Assembly (NCBI GenBank): GCA_947566645.1 | Contig: CANOKL010000008.1 | Location: 44,372-108,371, forward strand | Direction: 5' to 3' | DNA: 64,000 nucleotides | Source: an uncultured Lachnospiraceae bacterium | GTDB lineage: Bacteria; Bacillota; Clostridia; Lachnospirales; Lachnospiraceae | In this document: in pieces, positions 52,342-60,978 of the stretch | Position numbering within the stretch: the first letter of the stretch is position 1 | Layout of the letters: every line of letters starts with the position of its first letter | The notes under the pieces: generated by a model | Databases searched by the model: none | Told to the model about the DNA's origin: nothing | Seen by the model: only the letters and a program-made list of their open reading frames with translations | Program-made: the position numbers and the translations under genes

Positions 52342-53460
52342 TTAATCCAGATAGTCTCTTAATTTTCTGCTTCGGCTTGGATGGCGGAGCTTCCGCAGTG
52401 CCTTCGCCTCAATCTGACGGATACGCTCCCTGGTAACGTCGAACTCCTTCCCGACCTCCTCCAAAGTGCGGGCACGTCCGTCGTTCATGCCAAATCTGAG
52501 CCTCAGAACCTTCTGTTCCCTGTCTGTCAGTGTATCCAGCACCTCATCAAGCTGTTCCTTTAAAAGGGTCTGTGCAGCCGCCTCTGCCGGTACCGGTACA
52601 TTATCATCCTGGATAAAATCTCCGAGATGGCTGTCCTCCTCCTCGCCGATCGGAGTCTCTAAGGACACCGGCTCCTGGGAAATCTTCAGGATCTCCCTCA
52701 CCCTCTCCACAGGCATGTCCAGCTCCTGAGCGATCTCCTCCGGCGTAGGCTCTCTTCCCAGTTCCTGCAAGAGCTGTCTGGACACACGGATCAGCTTATT
52801 GATCGTCTCAACCATATGCACAGGAATCCGGATGGTCCTCGCCTGGTCCGCAATGGCGCGGGTAATTGCCTGACGGATCCACCATGTGGCATAAGTACTG
52901 AACTTAAAGCCCTTATGGTAATCAAACTTTTCGACTGCCTTAATAAGCCCCAGGTTTCCCTCCTGGATCAGATCAAGGAAGAGCATTCCACGCCCCACAT
53001 AACGCTTCGCAATACTGACAACAAGACGCAGATTCGCCTCGGCAAGACGCTTTTTCGCACTCTCATCCCCGTCTGCCATGCGCTTTGCAAGATCCACCTC
53101 CTCCTCTGCAGTAAGAAGAGGAACCTTTCCAATCTCTTTCAGGTACATACGCACCGGATCCTCGATGCTGATTCCGTCCGGCACGGACAGATCAAGCTTC
53201 TCAACATCCACATCCTCCACATCCGACAGGTCAATATCCGCATCGTCAACCTCCAGTGCGTCAACATCCCCGCTGATCCGGAGTACATCAATATTGTGTG
53301 CCTCCAGATATTCAAATACCCGGTCCATCTGCTCTGCATCCAGCTCCATGTCCGAGAAGAAATCATTGATCTCCTGGATCTCCAGAATACTCTTTTTCTT
53401 CTTTCCAAGCGTAACCAGTTCCTTCAGCTTTTCTTCCAATTTCACTGTGTTTTCTTCCAT
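52342..53460 (-). CDS. rpoD: Primary sigma factor RpoD (SigA)
   Basis: Main vegetative sigma factor. It has 372 residues, typical for Firmicutes. Domains in order: region 1.1 (about 1-70), 1.2 with [11 protein letters not shown] (about 102-112), regions 2.1-2.4 with [13 protein letters not shown] and [15 protein letters not shown], region 3, and region 4 with the helix-turn-helix [19 protein letters not shown]. It predicts the TTGACA/TATAAT promoters noted across this window. GAGG is 11 bases before the ATG. It follows dnaG by 39 bases, the macromolecular-synthesis arrangement. Confidence 0.97.
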   Translation of the reverse strand: MEENTVKLEEKLKELVTLGKKKKSILEIQEINDFFSDMELDAEQMDRVFEYLEAHNIDVLRISGDVDALEVDDADIDLSDVEDVDVEKLDLSVPDGISIEDPVRMYLKEIGKVPLLTAEEEVDLAKRMADGDESAKKRLAEANLRLVVSIAKRYVGRGMLFLDLIQEGNLGLIKAVEKFDYHKGFKFSTYATWWIRQAITRAIADQARTIRIPVHMVETINKLIRVSRQLLQELGREPTPEEIAQELDMPVERVREILKISQEPVSLETPIGEEEDSHLGDFIQDDNVPVPAEAAAQTLLKEQLDEVLDTLTDREQKVLRLRFGMNDGRARTLEEVGKEFDVTRERIRQIEAKALRKLRHPSRSRKLRDYLD

Positions 53461-53499
53461 GTATTGTCCATCCTCTCATTGCTTGTATATATTTTATCC

Positions 53500-55269
53500 T
53501 TAATTAATAGAAATATGCAGTTTCCCGAGCCTCTCCAGTTCCCTTCTGGCTTCCATCAACCGCTGAAGTCCTGCCATATCTGACGGTTCAAGCTTCTTTG
53601 CCGCTTCCTCAATGCTGTGCTTCTTCACCCGGACCACTGTCTCACTTAGTGCCTTTTCCTGCTCCCTCACAGTCGTAAGCTCCCGGATTCTCGTATGGAA
53701 AAGCCCTGCCACCTCACGGTGCTCCTTATCATCCGTAAAATGGTTCATGACCGCAGCGGGATTCAGCTCATGCCTCTCATACTGTTCATAGAGAAGCCCT
53801 GCCACCTCACGGTACAGACCTTCCGAAAAATCTTCCGGCGAGATATACTTGCTGACCTGCCGAAACACCTCTTCGTCTGACGCAAGCCAGGTAAGCAGTA
53901 TCTTCTGGGACTTCTTTATCCCGTCTTCCCGGTCACGGCTCTTTGTCTGCCTCGGCCTTGATACAGGTCTTGCCTGGCCGGTCTCAATCGCCATCTTTGC
54001 CGTCAGTCCTTTCAGTTCTTCATATCCCACACGATACCTTTCCGCCACTGCCTGAATATAATTGTTTCTCTCAATCTCTTCCTCAAATTCCGTAAGCCTG
54101 CGCGCAGCCTCCCTCATGAAGGCGGTCCGGCCCTCCGGCGTGTTCATGTCATATCCCTTCTCTAATACCTCAAGACTAAACATAAACCCGTTTCCGGCCT
54201 TTTCAATCCGCCTCTCGAATTCATCCGCGCCAAGTCCTTTGATAAATTCATCCGGATCTTTATACGGCTCCATCCGTATCACCCTGGCTGTAATTCCCGC
54301 TTCCCTCAGAATCGGAACTGCACGCAGAGCCGCTTTCGTTCCGGCCTCATCACTGTCATAAGTTAAGTATACCTCATTTACATAGCGCTTAATCAATGAA
54401 GCATGTCCCTGTGTCAGCGCTGTGCCAAGAGAAGCAACCGCATTGGTAAATCCTGCCTGATGAAGCGATATGACATCCATATATCCCTCACAGAGAAGAA
54501 AATACGGCTTCCTGGAGGTTCTTGCACGGTTCAGTCCATACAGATTCCTGCTCTTATCAAAGACAAGTGTCTCCGGAGAATTCAGATACTTGGGCTTTGC
54601 ATCCCCCATGACACGCCCTCCGAACCCGATCACACGGCTGTTCACATCCATAATCGGAAACATGACCCTGTTCCAGAACTTGTCATAAACACCCTGTCTC
54701 TCATCTACACTGATCAGGCCCGCCTGGGCGATCAGCTCATCTTTGTACCCTTCTCTCTTAAGGTACTGATAGAGATCATTACTGTACTTGTTCGAGTATC
54801 CAAGGCCGAAAGCCTTGATGGTCTCCTCCCCAAGTCCCCGTCCGGTCAGGTATGTATATGCATGCGCCCCTCCTTTGCTTTTAAGCTGAATGTAAAAATA
54901 CCGGGCAGCCTTCTTGTTAATCTCCAGCAGAACCGCTTTTGTATCCGCCCTCTGCTTCGCTTCCTTCGAGTATTCCCGTTCAGGCAGCTGTACCCCTGCA
55001 CGGCCCGCAAGAACCTTGAGAGCCTCAAGAAAGGAATAATTCTCATATTCCATTAAAAAGGTAAATACATTCCCTCCTGCCCCGCATCCGAAACAGTAAT
55101 ACATCTGCTTCTGCCTGCTTACAGAAAAGGAGGGGGACTTTTCATTGTGAAACGGACACAGTCCAAAATAAGAGCTTCCCTTTTTCGTAAGCCTTACATA
55201 ACCGGAAATCACGTCCACAATGTCATTTTTCACCCGTATCTCTTCCACCAGTTCTTCTGGATAATACAT
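53500..55269 (-). CDS. dnaG: DNA primase
   Basis: Makes RNA primers for replication. It has 589 residues. The N-terminal zinc ribbon has C38, H41, C59 and C62 (CPFHNEKSPSF and CFGCGAGGN), the Toprim core has EGYMDVISLHQAGF and DSDEAGTKAALR, and a C-terminal helicase-binding domain follows. ATG 55269 has AAGAAGG ten bases upstream; the GTG at 55278 lies too close to it. It is in one run with dgt upstream and rpoD downstream. Confidence 0.96.
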   Translation of the reverse strand: MYYPEELVEEIRVKNDIVDVISGYVRLTKKGSSYFGLCPFHNEKSPSFSVSRQKQMYYCFGCGAGGNVFTFLMEYENYSFLEALKVLAGRAGVQLPEREYSKEAKQRADTKAVLLEINKKAARYFYIQLKSKGGAHAYTYLTGRGLGEETIKAFGLGYSNKYSNDLYQYLKREGYKDELIAQAGLISVDERQGVYDKFWNRVMFPIMDVNSRVIGFGGRVMGDAKPKYLNSPETLVFDKSRNLYGLNRARTSRKPYFLLCEGYMDVISLHQAGFTNAVASLGTALTQGHASLIKRYVNEVYLTYDSDEAGTKAALRAVPILREAGITARVIRMEPYKDPDEFIKGLGADEFERRIEKAGNGFMFSLEVLEKGYDMNTPEGRTAFMREAARRLTEFEEEIERNNYIQAVAERYRVGYEELKGLTAKMAIETGQARPVSRPRQTKSRDREDGIKKSQKILLTWLASDEEVFRQVSKYISPEDFSEGLYREVAGLLYEQYERHELNPAAVMNHFTDDKEHREVAGLFHTRIRELTTVREQEKALSETVVRVKKHSIEEAAKKLEPSDMAGLQRLMEARRELERLGKLHISIN

Positions 55270-55340
55270 CGTTGCCACACCTTCTTTTTAATTGCCTGCT
55301 GTCCCTATATATAATATTCGACAAAAGTATTTGATTTCCT

Positions 55341-56348
55341 TTAAAAATTCCATGATTCCGGTACAAAAAATTCTTCAAACTTCTTCACGGCAAAATTATC
55401 CGTCATTCCGGCAATATAATCACACACTGTCTGCTCTTCTGTCTCCATGCCATTCTTTATTCTGTCAAGGAACTGATCCGGAAGCAGATCCATATGCCTC
55501 CTGTAATAATGATAAAGATTTGCGACCATTTCTGCCGCCTTATCTTCCTCTCCCTTTGCCGCCGGGTTCTGATAGACCTGTTCAAACATAAACCTGCGAA
55601 GTCCCGCCAAAGCCTGTGCCACGTCCGGAGACATCCGTATGGCGGGGCAGTCCATACTGTTGATAATCACATTATGTACCATGGTATCCAGCCGGATCCG
55701 GGTGGAAGCGCCAAGGACTTCCCTGTATTCCTGCGGGATATCTTCCTCCTTCAGTATGCCTCCCCGCACTGCATCATCAATATCGTGGTTAATATATGCA
55801 ATCTTATCCGAAAGGCGCACAATCTCGCCCTCCAGCGTGGCCGGTCTCCCACTGGTCTTATGATTCCGGATTCCGTCAATCACTTCCCAGGTAAGGTTCA
55901 GTCCTCTTCCCTGTTTTTCCAGATATTCCACCACGCGTACGCTCTGTTCATTATGCCGGAATCCAAAAGGGTTCACTCTGTTCAGGGCGCGCTCTCCCGC
56001 ATGGCCGAAGGGCGTATGCCCCAGATCATGCCCCAGGGCAATTGCCTCTGCCAGATCCTCATTCAGCCGCAGCGCCTTTGCAATGGTCCGGGCATTCTGG
56101 GATACCTCAAGGGTGTGGGTAAGTCTGGTTCTGTAGTGATCTCCTTTTGGAAGGAGAAATACCTGTGTCTTCTGTTTCAGGCGGCGAAATGCCTTGCAGT
56201 GAAGAATTCTGTCCCTGTCTCTCTGAAAGACCGGACGGATATCACACTCCTGCTCCGGTACTTTTCTTCCCTTTGATTCCCTGCTGAGCGCGGCATAAGA
56301 ACTTAGATACGTAATTTCCCGTACCTCCAGCTGTTCCCTGATTGTCAC
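55341..56348 (-). CDS. dgt: Deoxyguanosinetriphosphate triphosphohydrolase
   Basis: HD-domain enzyme that removes triphosphate from dGTP and other dNTPs. It has 335 residues. Metal ligands are seen as H78 (RLTHTLEV), H107-D108 (ALGHDLGHTPFGHAGE) and a later Asp in VRLSDKIAYINHDIDDA. It is a GTG start at 56348 with GAGGGGG about five bases upstream. It leads the dgt-dnaG-rpoD-trmK-nif3 run and could limit dNTPs in step with replication genes. Confidence 0.94.
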   Translation of the reverse strand: MTIREQLEVREITYLSSYAALSRESKGRKVPEQECDIRPVFQRDRDRILHCKAFRRLKQKTQVFLLPKGDHYRTRLTHTLEVSQNARTIAKALRLNEDLAEAIALGHDLGHTPFGHAGERALNRVNPFGFRHNEQSVRVVEYLEKQGRGLNLTWEVIDGIRNHKTSGRPATLEGEIVRLSDKIAYINHDIDDAVRGGILKEEDIPQEYREVLGASTRIRLDTMVHNVIINSMDCPAIRMSPDVAQALAGLRRFMFEQVYQNPAAKGEEDKAAEMVANLYHYYRRHMDLLPDQFLDRIKNGMETEEQTVCDYIAGMTDNFAVKKFEEFFVPESWNF

Positions 56349-56475
56349 AAGATCCCCCTCTTTTCTGCCATCCTGGGCGTAATACTCATACGGTCTTCAG
56401 ATCACAAAAGATCGAAAGACTAATTTCCAGCCATCTGCTTTTCCTGCTGCTCAATCATCGTACAGACTCTGTCCT

Positions 56476-57969
56476 TTAGGACAGCTCCTTAAGGCGCTTT
56501 TCAATTGCATCTACTACCGTCTCAAGCACCTTTACCCTTGCGTAATATTTACAGTTTCCTTCCACAACGATCCACGGTGCATTCGGCGTAGACGTACGCA
56601 GCAGCATCTCATTGACTGCGTCCTCATACTGATCCCACTTCTCCCGGTTTCTCCAGTCCTCATCCGTGATCTTCCACTGCTTCTGCGGATTCTCCTGGCG
56701 TGCCTTAAATCTCCTCTCCTGCTCATCCTTATCGATCTGCAGCCAGAACTTCAAGACAATCGCCCCTGCATCCGTAAGGTCACGCTCCATATCATTAATT
56801 TCCTTATAGGCCCTCTGCCACTCCTTCCTGGTGCAGAACCCTTCTATTCTCTCCACCATCACACGCCCATACCATGTCCTGTCAAAGATAGTCACATGAC
56901 CTGCCTTTGGCATATCATTCCAGAACCTCCACAGGTAATGATGCGCACGCTCTATATCGTTCGGAGACGCAGTCGGATGTACCACATAGCCTCTTGGATC
57001 CATATGCTCTGTCAGACGCTTGATGGCTCCGCCCTTGCCGCCTGCGTCCCATCCCTCAAATCCAAGCACCATGGGAATCCTCCTGCGGTACAGCTCCCCG
57101 TGAAGCTTCTCCATTCTCTTCTGAAGCTCCTTTAACCGCTCCTTGTATTCCTCTCTTGTATAGCAAAGAGACAGATCTGCCTTTGACAGAATGGAATCAC
57201 CAGGCACTACTGCCTTTTCGATTCCTTTTGCAGCATCCTGCTCCTGATCTCCTCTCCTTACTTCCTGAACCTTCTGCTCCAGCATCTGTATCACAATGGA
57301 ATAGATCTTTACAGTTGCATACCTCCGGTCAATTGCTTCTACAATATTCCAGGGCGCATAATCGGTATCCGTTCCTGCAAGCATCTCCTCATGCATCATC
57401 TGATACCGGTCAAACTCCTCATTCCGCTTCAGGTCTCCTTCACTTACCCGCCATGCGGATTCCTTTGACTTCATCAGCTTTTTAAAACGCTTCTTCTGCT
57501 CCTTCTTATCTATGGCAAGAAAAATCTTGATCACCGCCATGCCACTGTCTGCAAGCTGCTCCTCAAAGGAACAGATCGAGCGCATGGCTCCCGGGATCTC
57601 TTTTTCCTTTGTCCTGCCGTCAAAACGTTCCTTTAATACCTTCCCGTACCAGCTGCTGTCATAGATTGCAATCCTTCCTTTTGCAGGCATCTTCGTCCAG
57701 AATCTCCACAGGAACGGGTAAAACTTTTCCTCCTCCGTCTCCTGCTTTACCGCATGGACCTCAAAGCCCCTCGGGTCAAGGGCCTGAATCAGCTTTCCGA
57801 TCTGCACTCCCTTTCCTGCCGCTCCATAACCCTCGAATGCAATCATCACCGGAATACCCAGCTCCTTACACTCCCGCTGGAGCTTTCCAAGCTTTTCTTC
57901 TAAAAGCGGCATCCTCTCCTTGTATTCTTCCTTGCTTAAAACTTTTGTCAAATCCAGTTTTTCTAACAT
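56476..57969 (-). CDS. pap: Polyphosphate:AMP phosphotransferase (two PPK2 domains)
   Basis: Transfers phosphate from polyphosphate to AMP, giving ADP; a PPK2 class II enzyme with two fused domains. It has 497 residues. Walker A-like GYGAAGKGVQIG in the first half and GWDAGGKGGAIKR in the second, each followed by a lid Arg motif (SSWYGKVLKER and RTWYGRVMVER). The second domain keeps the canonical GG(W)DAGGKG and is likely catalytic. AAGGAG is eight bases before ATG 57969; the frame extends to 58011 with a weaker site. It is divergent from the tRNA-Leu gene. Confidence 0.92.
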   Translation of the reverse strand: MLEKLDLTKVLSKEEYKERMPLLEEKLGKLQRECKELGIPVMIAFEGYGAAGKGVQIGKLIQALDPRGFEVHAVKQETEEEKFYPFLWRFWTKMPAKGRIAIYDSSWYGKVLKERFDGRTKEKEIPGAMRSICSFEEQLADSGMAVIKIFLAIDKKEQKKRFKKLMKSKESAWRVSEGDLKRNEEFDRYQMMHEEMLAGTDTDYAPWNIVEAIDRRYATVKIYSIVIQMLEQKVQEVRRGDQEQDAAKGIEKAVVPGDSILSKADLSLCYTREEYKERLKELQKRMEKLHGELYRRRIPMVLGFEGWDAGGKGGAIKRLTEHMDPRGYVVHPTASPNDIERAHHYLWRFWNDMPKAGHVTIFDRTWYGRVMVERIEGFCTRKEWQRAYKEINDMERDLTDAGAIVLKFWLQIDKDEQERRFKARQENPQKQWKITDEDWRNREKWDQYEDAVNEMLLRTSTPNAPWIVVEGNCKYYARVKVLETVVDAIEKRLKELS

Positions 57970-58149
57970 CTTCTTTTCTCCTTCTGTTTTTTTCATGTGT
58001 ATTCGCTCCATGTTCTATTATATATAATTATACACGAAAAAACGCATAAATACAGACTTTTTCCAGTTTTATTTCATCTTAAAAAAACAGGATTATCTTG
58101 CCGGGTAAAAAGTCAGTAAAAAGTCGTGTGAAAAAATTGGAATTATCTG

Positions 58150-58178
58150 TTGACATTTCAGAGCATATGTAGTATTAT
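58150..58178 (+). promoter_or_regulatory. Promoter of tRNA-Leu
   Basis: TTGACA (58150-58155), a 17-base spacer and TATTAT (58173-58178), 29 bases before the mature tRNA. Confidence 0.8.
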
Positions 58179-58207
58179 AATCTTCGGACGAAATAAAAAT
58201 GTCTTTT

Positions 58208-58291
58208 GCGGAAGTGTCGGAACTGGCAGACGAGCAAGACTAAGGATCTTGTGGCATTCGTGCCGTGAGGGTTCAAGTCCCTTCTTCCGCA
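58208..58291 (+). tRNA. tRNA-Leu (anticodon AAG)
   Basis: The acceptor arms GCGGAAG (58208-58214) and CTTCCGC (58284-58290) pair perfectly, with A58291 as discriminator. The anticodon stem CAAGA/TCTTG holds loop CTAAGGA, so the anticodon is AAG. The long variable arm TGGCATTCGTGCC marks a class II tRNA, and GTTCAAGTC is the T loop region. CCA is not encoded. A terminator follows. Genes beyond it are accessory, fitting a tRNA-linked island. Confidence 0.95.
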
Positions 58292-58293
58292 TG

Positions 58294-58337
58294 AAACCCT
58301 TAAATTCAAGGTTTTTTGGATTTAAGGGTTTTTTTAT
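58294..58337 (+). terminator. Terminator of tRNA-Leu
   Basis: AAACCCTTAAAT (58294-58305) pairs with ATTTAAGGGTTT (58320-58331), followed by a run of T. Confidence 0.85.
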
Positions 58338-58495
58338 TGTAAAAAGACCTTGCATATTTTATAATAGTCTTGCTTGTTAATTTCAGAGAGAAAGGACAGG
58401 CAAAAACAATGAAAAGAAGGGACAGGCAAAATGCAAGAGGACGCAATTAAGATTTCAGAAGCATCAAAGTATTATTATCAAGACAAACGGGCAGG

Positions 58496-58573
58496 ATTGA
58501 GGAAGAGCCGTTCCGCGTCCTTTATTGTGAAGACAACGGCAGGCCGAACACTCCCATAAATGTCATGGTCGGA
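58496..58573 (+). pseudogene. Transposase remnant, IS1182-like N-terminal part
   Basis: One frame reads EEEPFRVLYCEDNGRPNTPI followed by NVMVGA, which matches the conserved N-terminal segment of IS1182-family transposases (FRVLYCEDNGRPNTPxNV). The frame has a stop upstream at 58448-58450 and loses similarity after about 58573, so only some 25 residues survive. It marks past insertion activity between the tRNA and the Abi gene. Two copies of GGACAGGCAAAA (58394 and 58420) lie just before it. The region 58340-58490 otherwise shows nothing recognisable. Confidence 0.5.
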
Positions 58574-58691
58574 GCAAAAACTGTTCTTTGGATTCAAAAT
58601 CGGCGCACTGAATTTCCAAAAGCTCTTCAGAAAAGATCGAACTGCCAAAAAATGCTAAATGAGGAATTTTTTATAAATTTCAATGGAATAC

Positions 58692-58719
58692 TTGACAGGA
58701 CTTTTGGATATGATATAAT
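58692..58719 (+). promoter_or_regulatory. Promoter upstream of the Abi-linked RNA
   Basis: TTGACA (58692-58697), a 16-base spacer and TATAAT (58714-58719): both boxes are perfect. Transcription would begin near 58726, over 80 bases before the Abi start. Confidence 0.75.
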
Positions 58720-58725
58720 ATCACT

Positions 58726-58789
58726 AATTAGTGAATGGCTGCTGTGCGGCCGCAAAAAAGTCTTAGGATTGTATTCCTAGGCTTTTTTT
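58726..58789 (+). ncRNA. Short structured RNA upstream of the Abi_2 gene (abiF-RNA-like candidate)
   Basis: About 64 nt between a perfect promoter and an intrinsic terminator. It has a GGCTGC..GGCC hairpin (about 58737-58751), an A-rich linker, then a terminator stem in which AAAGTCT(T)AGGA pairs with TCCTAGGCTTT (about 58757-58783) and ends in seven T. The terminator stops 20 bases before the Abi ATG. The arrangement is that of the published abiF RNA motif found ahead of Abi_2/AbiF genes; match to that model has not been tested here. No reading frame of note. Confidence 0.65.
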
Positions 58790-58809
58790 GCATTAAGAGG
58801 ATAAGACAT

Positions 58810-59886
58810 ATGAGTACGAACAAAGATATTATAGTCTATACGACCCCCGAAGAACAAATCAAAAAGTTGAAAGCTCAAAACTTATTAATTGAAGACGAAG
58901 AGATTGCAAAGTCAGCATTAAATCAATATGGTTACTCTAATTTGATTAAAAGTTATCGAGAGCCATATTTTATTACATCTGGTGACACAAAAATATATCG
59001 CTCTGGAGTGACTTTTGAACAGTTGTATTCTTTATATATTCTTGACAAGAATCTCCGTAACAGTGTGATGGCTTCTATGCAAGACTTAGAAGAACACATA
59101 AAAGAAAGCGCAGCAGATGTTATTTCCAGTTCATTTGGTACACATCAAGATAATTATTTGGAATACAGAAACTACCGCAATAAAAGAAAACGGACAAAGC
59201 GTTTTACTCTTACAGGAATATTGGAAACCATGAGAAAGACTCTTGATACCGATAAAGATCCAATTCATCATTATATTACAGAGCATAATATTGTTCCGCC
59301 ATGGATCTTATTTAAAAGCATTTATTTTAGTACAATTGTGAATTTTATTGACCAATTCAAAAATGCTGAACAGGATAAACTAATTCGTAAATTATATGAC
59401 TTGGAAACAACGGATTTATCAATGGAGCAAATTCGGATGCTAATGATGGATACTCTATTTATATGTCTTGGCTATCGTAACGTTGCTGCACACGGTGGAC
59501 GAATTTATAACTATAATTGTCCAAATGAATTAAGAATAAATGAAATTTCAGGTGATAACCTCGCACGTATCCCCCCTGGATTTAGTCAACTTATATTCAT
59601 TTTACAGCTATTGAATTATAAAACCCCTTTTTTGCGGTTGCATGATGTATTGAACGAAGAAGTCAACCGCCATTGCAGTGCCTATCCACAAGACGTAACC
59701 TATCTTGGACAGATATTGAATATTAACATTGAATCCCACACTGTGGTTTACATGTCAAACTCCAGCAATAAATATCACGCCAATCCGTATTGCAGTGGTA
59801 TTAAAGAGGCTATCCCCCTTGAAATAGAAGAAGCCAAAACTAAGAATCTTGTACCATGCAAACGATGTTATCGTGATTCTGTCTGA
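58810..59886 (+). CDS. Abi_2 (AbiD/AbiF) family HEPN protein with C-terminal zinc-ribbon-like tail
   Basis: Probable abortive-infection ribonuclease. It has 358 residues. Residues about 1-300 follow Abi_2: YGYSNLIKSYREPYF near 40-54, FEQLYSLYILDKNLRN near 69-84, PPWILFKSIYFSTIVNF at 163-179, and the HEPN catalytic motif RNVAAH (R223, N224, H228). Residues about 305-358 add YHANPYC (H323, C328) and PCKRC (C350, C353), the pattern of Ada-like zinc ribbons seen at the end of some nucleases; this is not standard for Abi_2. AGAGG lies nine bases before ATG 58810. An RNA with its own terminator precedes the gene and a terminator follows, so expression is probably kept low by termination or by the RNA. 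Confidence 0.85.
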   Translation: MSTNKDIIVYTTPEEQIKKLKAQNLLIEDEEIAKSALNQYGYSNLIKSYREPYFITSGDTKIYRSGVTFEQLYSLYILDKNLRNSVMASMQDLEEHIKESAADVISSSFGTHQDNYLEYRNYRNKRKRTKRFTLTGILETMRKTLDTDKDPIHHYITEHNIVPPWILFKSIYFSTIVNFIDQFKNAEQDKLIRKLYDLETTDLSMEQIRMLMMDTLFICLGYRNVAAHGGRIYNYNCPNELRINEISGDNLARIPPGFSQLIFILQLLNYKTPFLRLHDVLNEEVNRHCSAYPQDVTYLGQILNINIESHTVVYMSNSSNKYHANPYCSGIKEAIPLEIEEAKTKNLVPCKRCYRDSV

Positions 59887-59915
59887 ACCTTAGCCAAATC
59901 CATCTTAAAGGCAGC

Positions 59916-59936
59916 GGGGCTGAAATAAGCCCCTTC
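59916..59936 (+). terminator. Terminator after the Abi_2 gene
   Basis: GGGGCT (59916-59921) pairs with AGCCCC (59928-59933), then TTCTTCC. A good ribosome-site-like AAGGAGG at 59956-59962 is not followed by a usable start codon. Confidence 0.6.
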
Positions 59937-60016
59937 TTCCATCACCACATATAAAAAGGAGGTTATTCACTATCACTTATCCGGATTTACCCGGCTATAT
60001 AAGCGAGAGCAAGTCA

Positions 60017-60286
60017 CTATCTTACGCTCATAGCCCGCCTGAGAATGGAACCAAAAACTTCTTTGAAAATTATTAGCTCCATCTCGTCATGTGGATATGT
60101 AACCGGTATATCGGCGTCAGTAAGGACATCACGGAGTTGCTTTATCTCTTCTTCGGAGAGATTGTGAATTCCAAGCGCCATGGCGCTATTGAAGACATCA
60201 GTCTTCATGGCTTTTCGGATAATTTTCTCTCGAAATTCGTCCTTCGCCATCTCATCTACCTTGCGCAGGCATTCATCTCTGTTCAT
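60017..60286 (-). CDS. Hypothetical protein, 89 residues
   Basis: A small soluble helical protein, MNRDECLRKVDEMAKDEF to ILRRAMSVR, with no known motif. AGGGGG is eight bases before ATG 60286, so translation is likely. It lies just downstream of a decayed Fib_succ_major-like fragment on the same strand and tail to tail with the Abi_2 gene. It could be an accessory or antitoxin-like protein, but nothing in the sequence proves it. Confidence 0.6.
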   Translation of the reverse strand: MNRDECLRKVDEMAKDEFREKIIRKAMKTDVFNSAMALGIHNLSEEEIKQLRDVLTDADIPVTYPHDEMELIIFKEVFGSILRRAMSVR

Positions 60287-60343
60287 AAATTACACCCCCT
60301 TCAGTCTCTGTCTTTATAAAAATACTCCACTCTCTTACAGCAT

Positions 60344-60560
60344 TTACCTTTCTCGCCCCTCCCGTACCACACAGCGAACGGCATAACCGTCTCCTCGGTA
60401 ATAACTGTATTGAGGGTTGACGGCTGCTGGACTCGTGTCTAGACCGCGCCCGTCGCTATCAGAACCAACCTCGGATGACCACCAAAGGGCACCCGCCCAC
60501 CAATAAGACCGCCTGAACGACCATAGCGACCCGTACGGAGCGCACTCAAGCAGTGTTACC
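60344..60560 (-). pseudogene. Fragment of a Fib_succ_major/DUF1566-like domain protein
   Basis: The minus-strand frame from about 60560 reads PYGSLWSFRRSYWWAGALWW, SSEVGSDSDG and later YYRGDGYAVRCV, the usual end of Fibrobacter-succinogenes-major-type domains (WSS....RCV). No start or upstream part remains: it abuts the recombinase fragment on the other strand. I read it as the 3' remnant of a surface or phage-tail-like protein gene. Confidence 0.5.
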
Positions 60561-60565
60561 TTCAC

Positions 60566-60856
60566 CGCCGGGGTGATTATATCTTTGCCAATAACCGTAA
60601 AGAGCCAAAGGCGATCAGCCGGGTGCAGGCATGGCGGATTATCCATGCCGCAGTAGTGGAACTGGGGATTATGGGCAAGATTGCCTGCCATTCTTTGCGA
60701 AAGACCTGGGGATATCATGCAATCATAGACGGTGATGTGTCATTGGCAGTAGTTGTAGATATCTATAACCACAGCAGTTACGAGACCACCAAGCTTTACC
60801 TCGGCATCAGGCAGGATGAGCGGGACGAGGCGATTCTTAAGATGAAACTGTTTTAG
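60566..60856 (+). pseudogene. Tyrosine recombinase (integrase), C-terminal fragment
   Basis: About 96 residues of the catalytic domain are left: RGDYIFANNRKEPKAISRVQ, then CHSLRKTWGYHA (catalytic HxLR), VDIYNHSSYETTKLYLGI (second His and nucleophile Tyr) and the end ..ILKMKLF. The N-terminal two thirds are missing, with no start codon near the break at about 60565. It is a dead integrase of a mobile element, consistent with an island near tRNA-Leu. Confidence 0.85.
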
Positions 60857-60900
60857 CTAGCAGTGAACATGATTTTATGTGGTTAAATCTTTGTAAATCA

Positions 60901-60933
60901 ACAGAGCGCAGATAATTGATCTCTACGCTCTGT
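60901..60933 (-). terminator. Hairpin after the tocopherol cyclase-like gene
   Basis: ACAGAGCGCAGA (60901-60912) and TCTACGCTCTGT (60922-60933) pair with one mismatch. The minus-strand tail is TTGATTTAC, so termination is moderate. Confidence 0.5.
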
Positions 60934-60978
60934 CTTGTGATGGATTGCTTCCGACTATGCCCTCTGATAAAGTTGCAT

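Noticed and set aside
58565..58780. 71-codon plus-strand frame before the Abi_2 gene
   Set aside because: It starts in the transposase remnant and runs through the promoter, RNA and terminator; no ribosome site.
60344..60718. 124-codon minus-strand frame as one intact gene
   Set aside because: Its first part is the antisense of the recombinase fragment; only the last 70 or so codons resemble a known domain, so it is given as a fragment.
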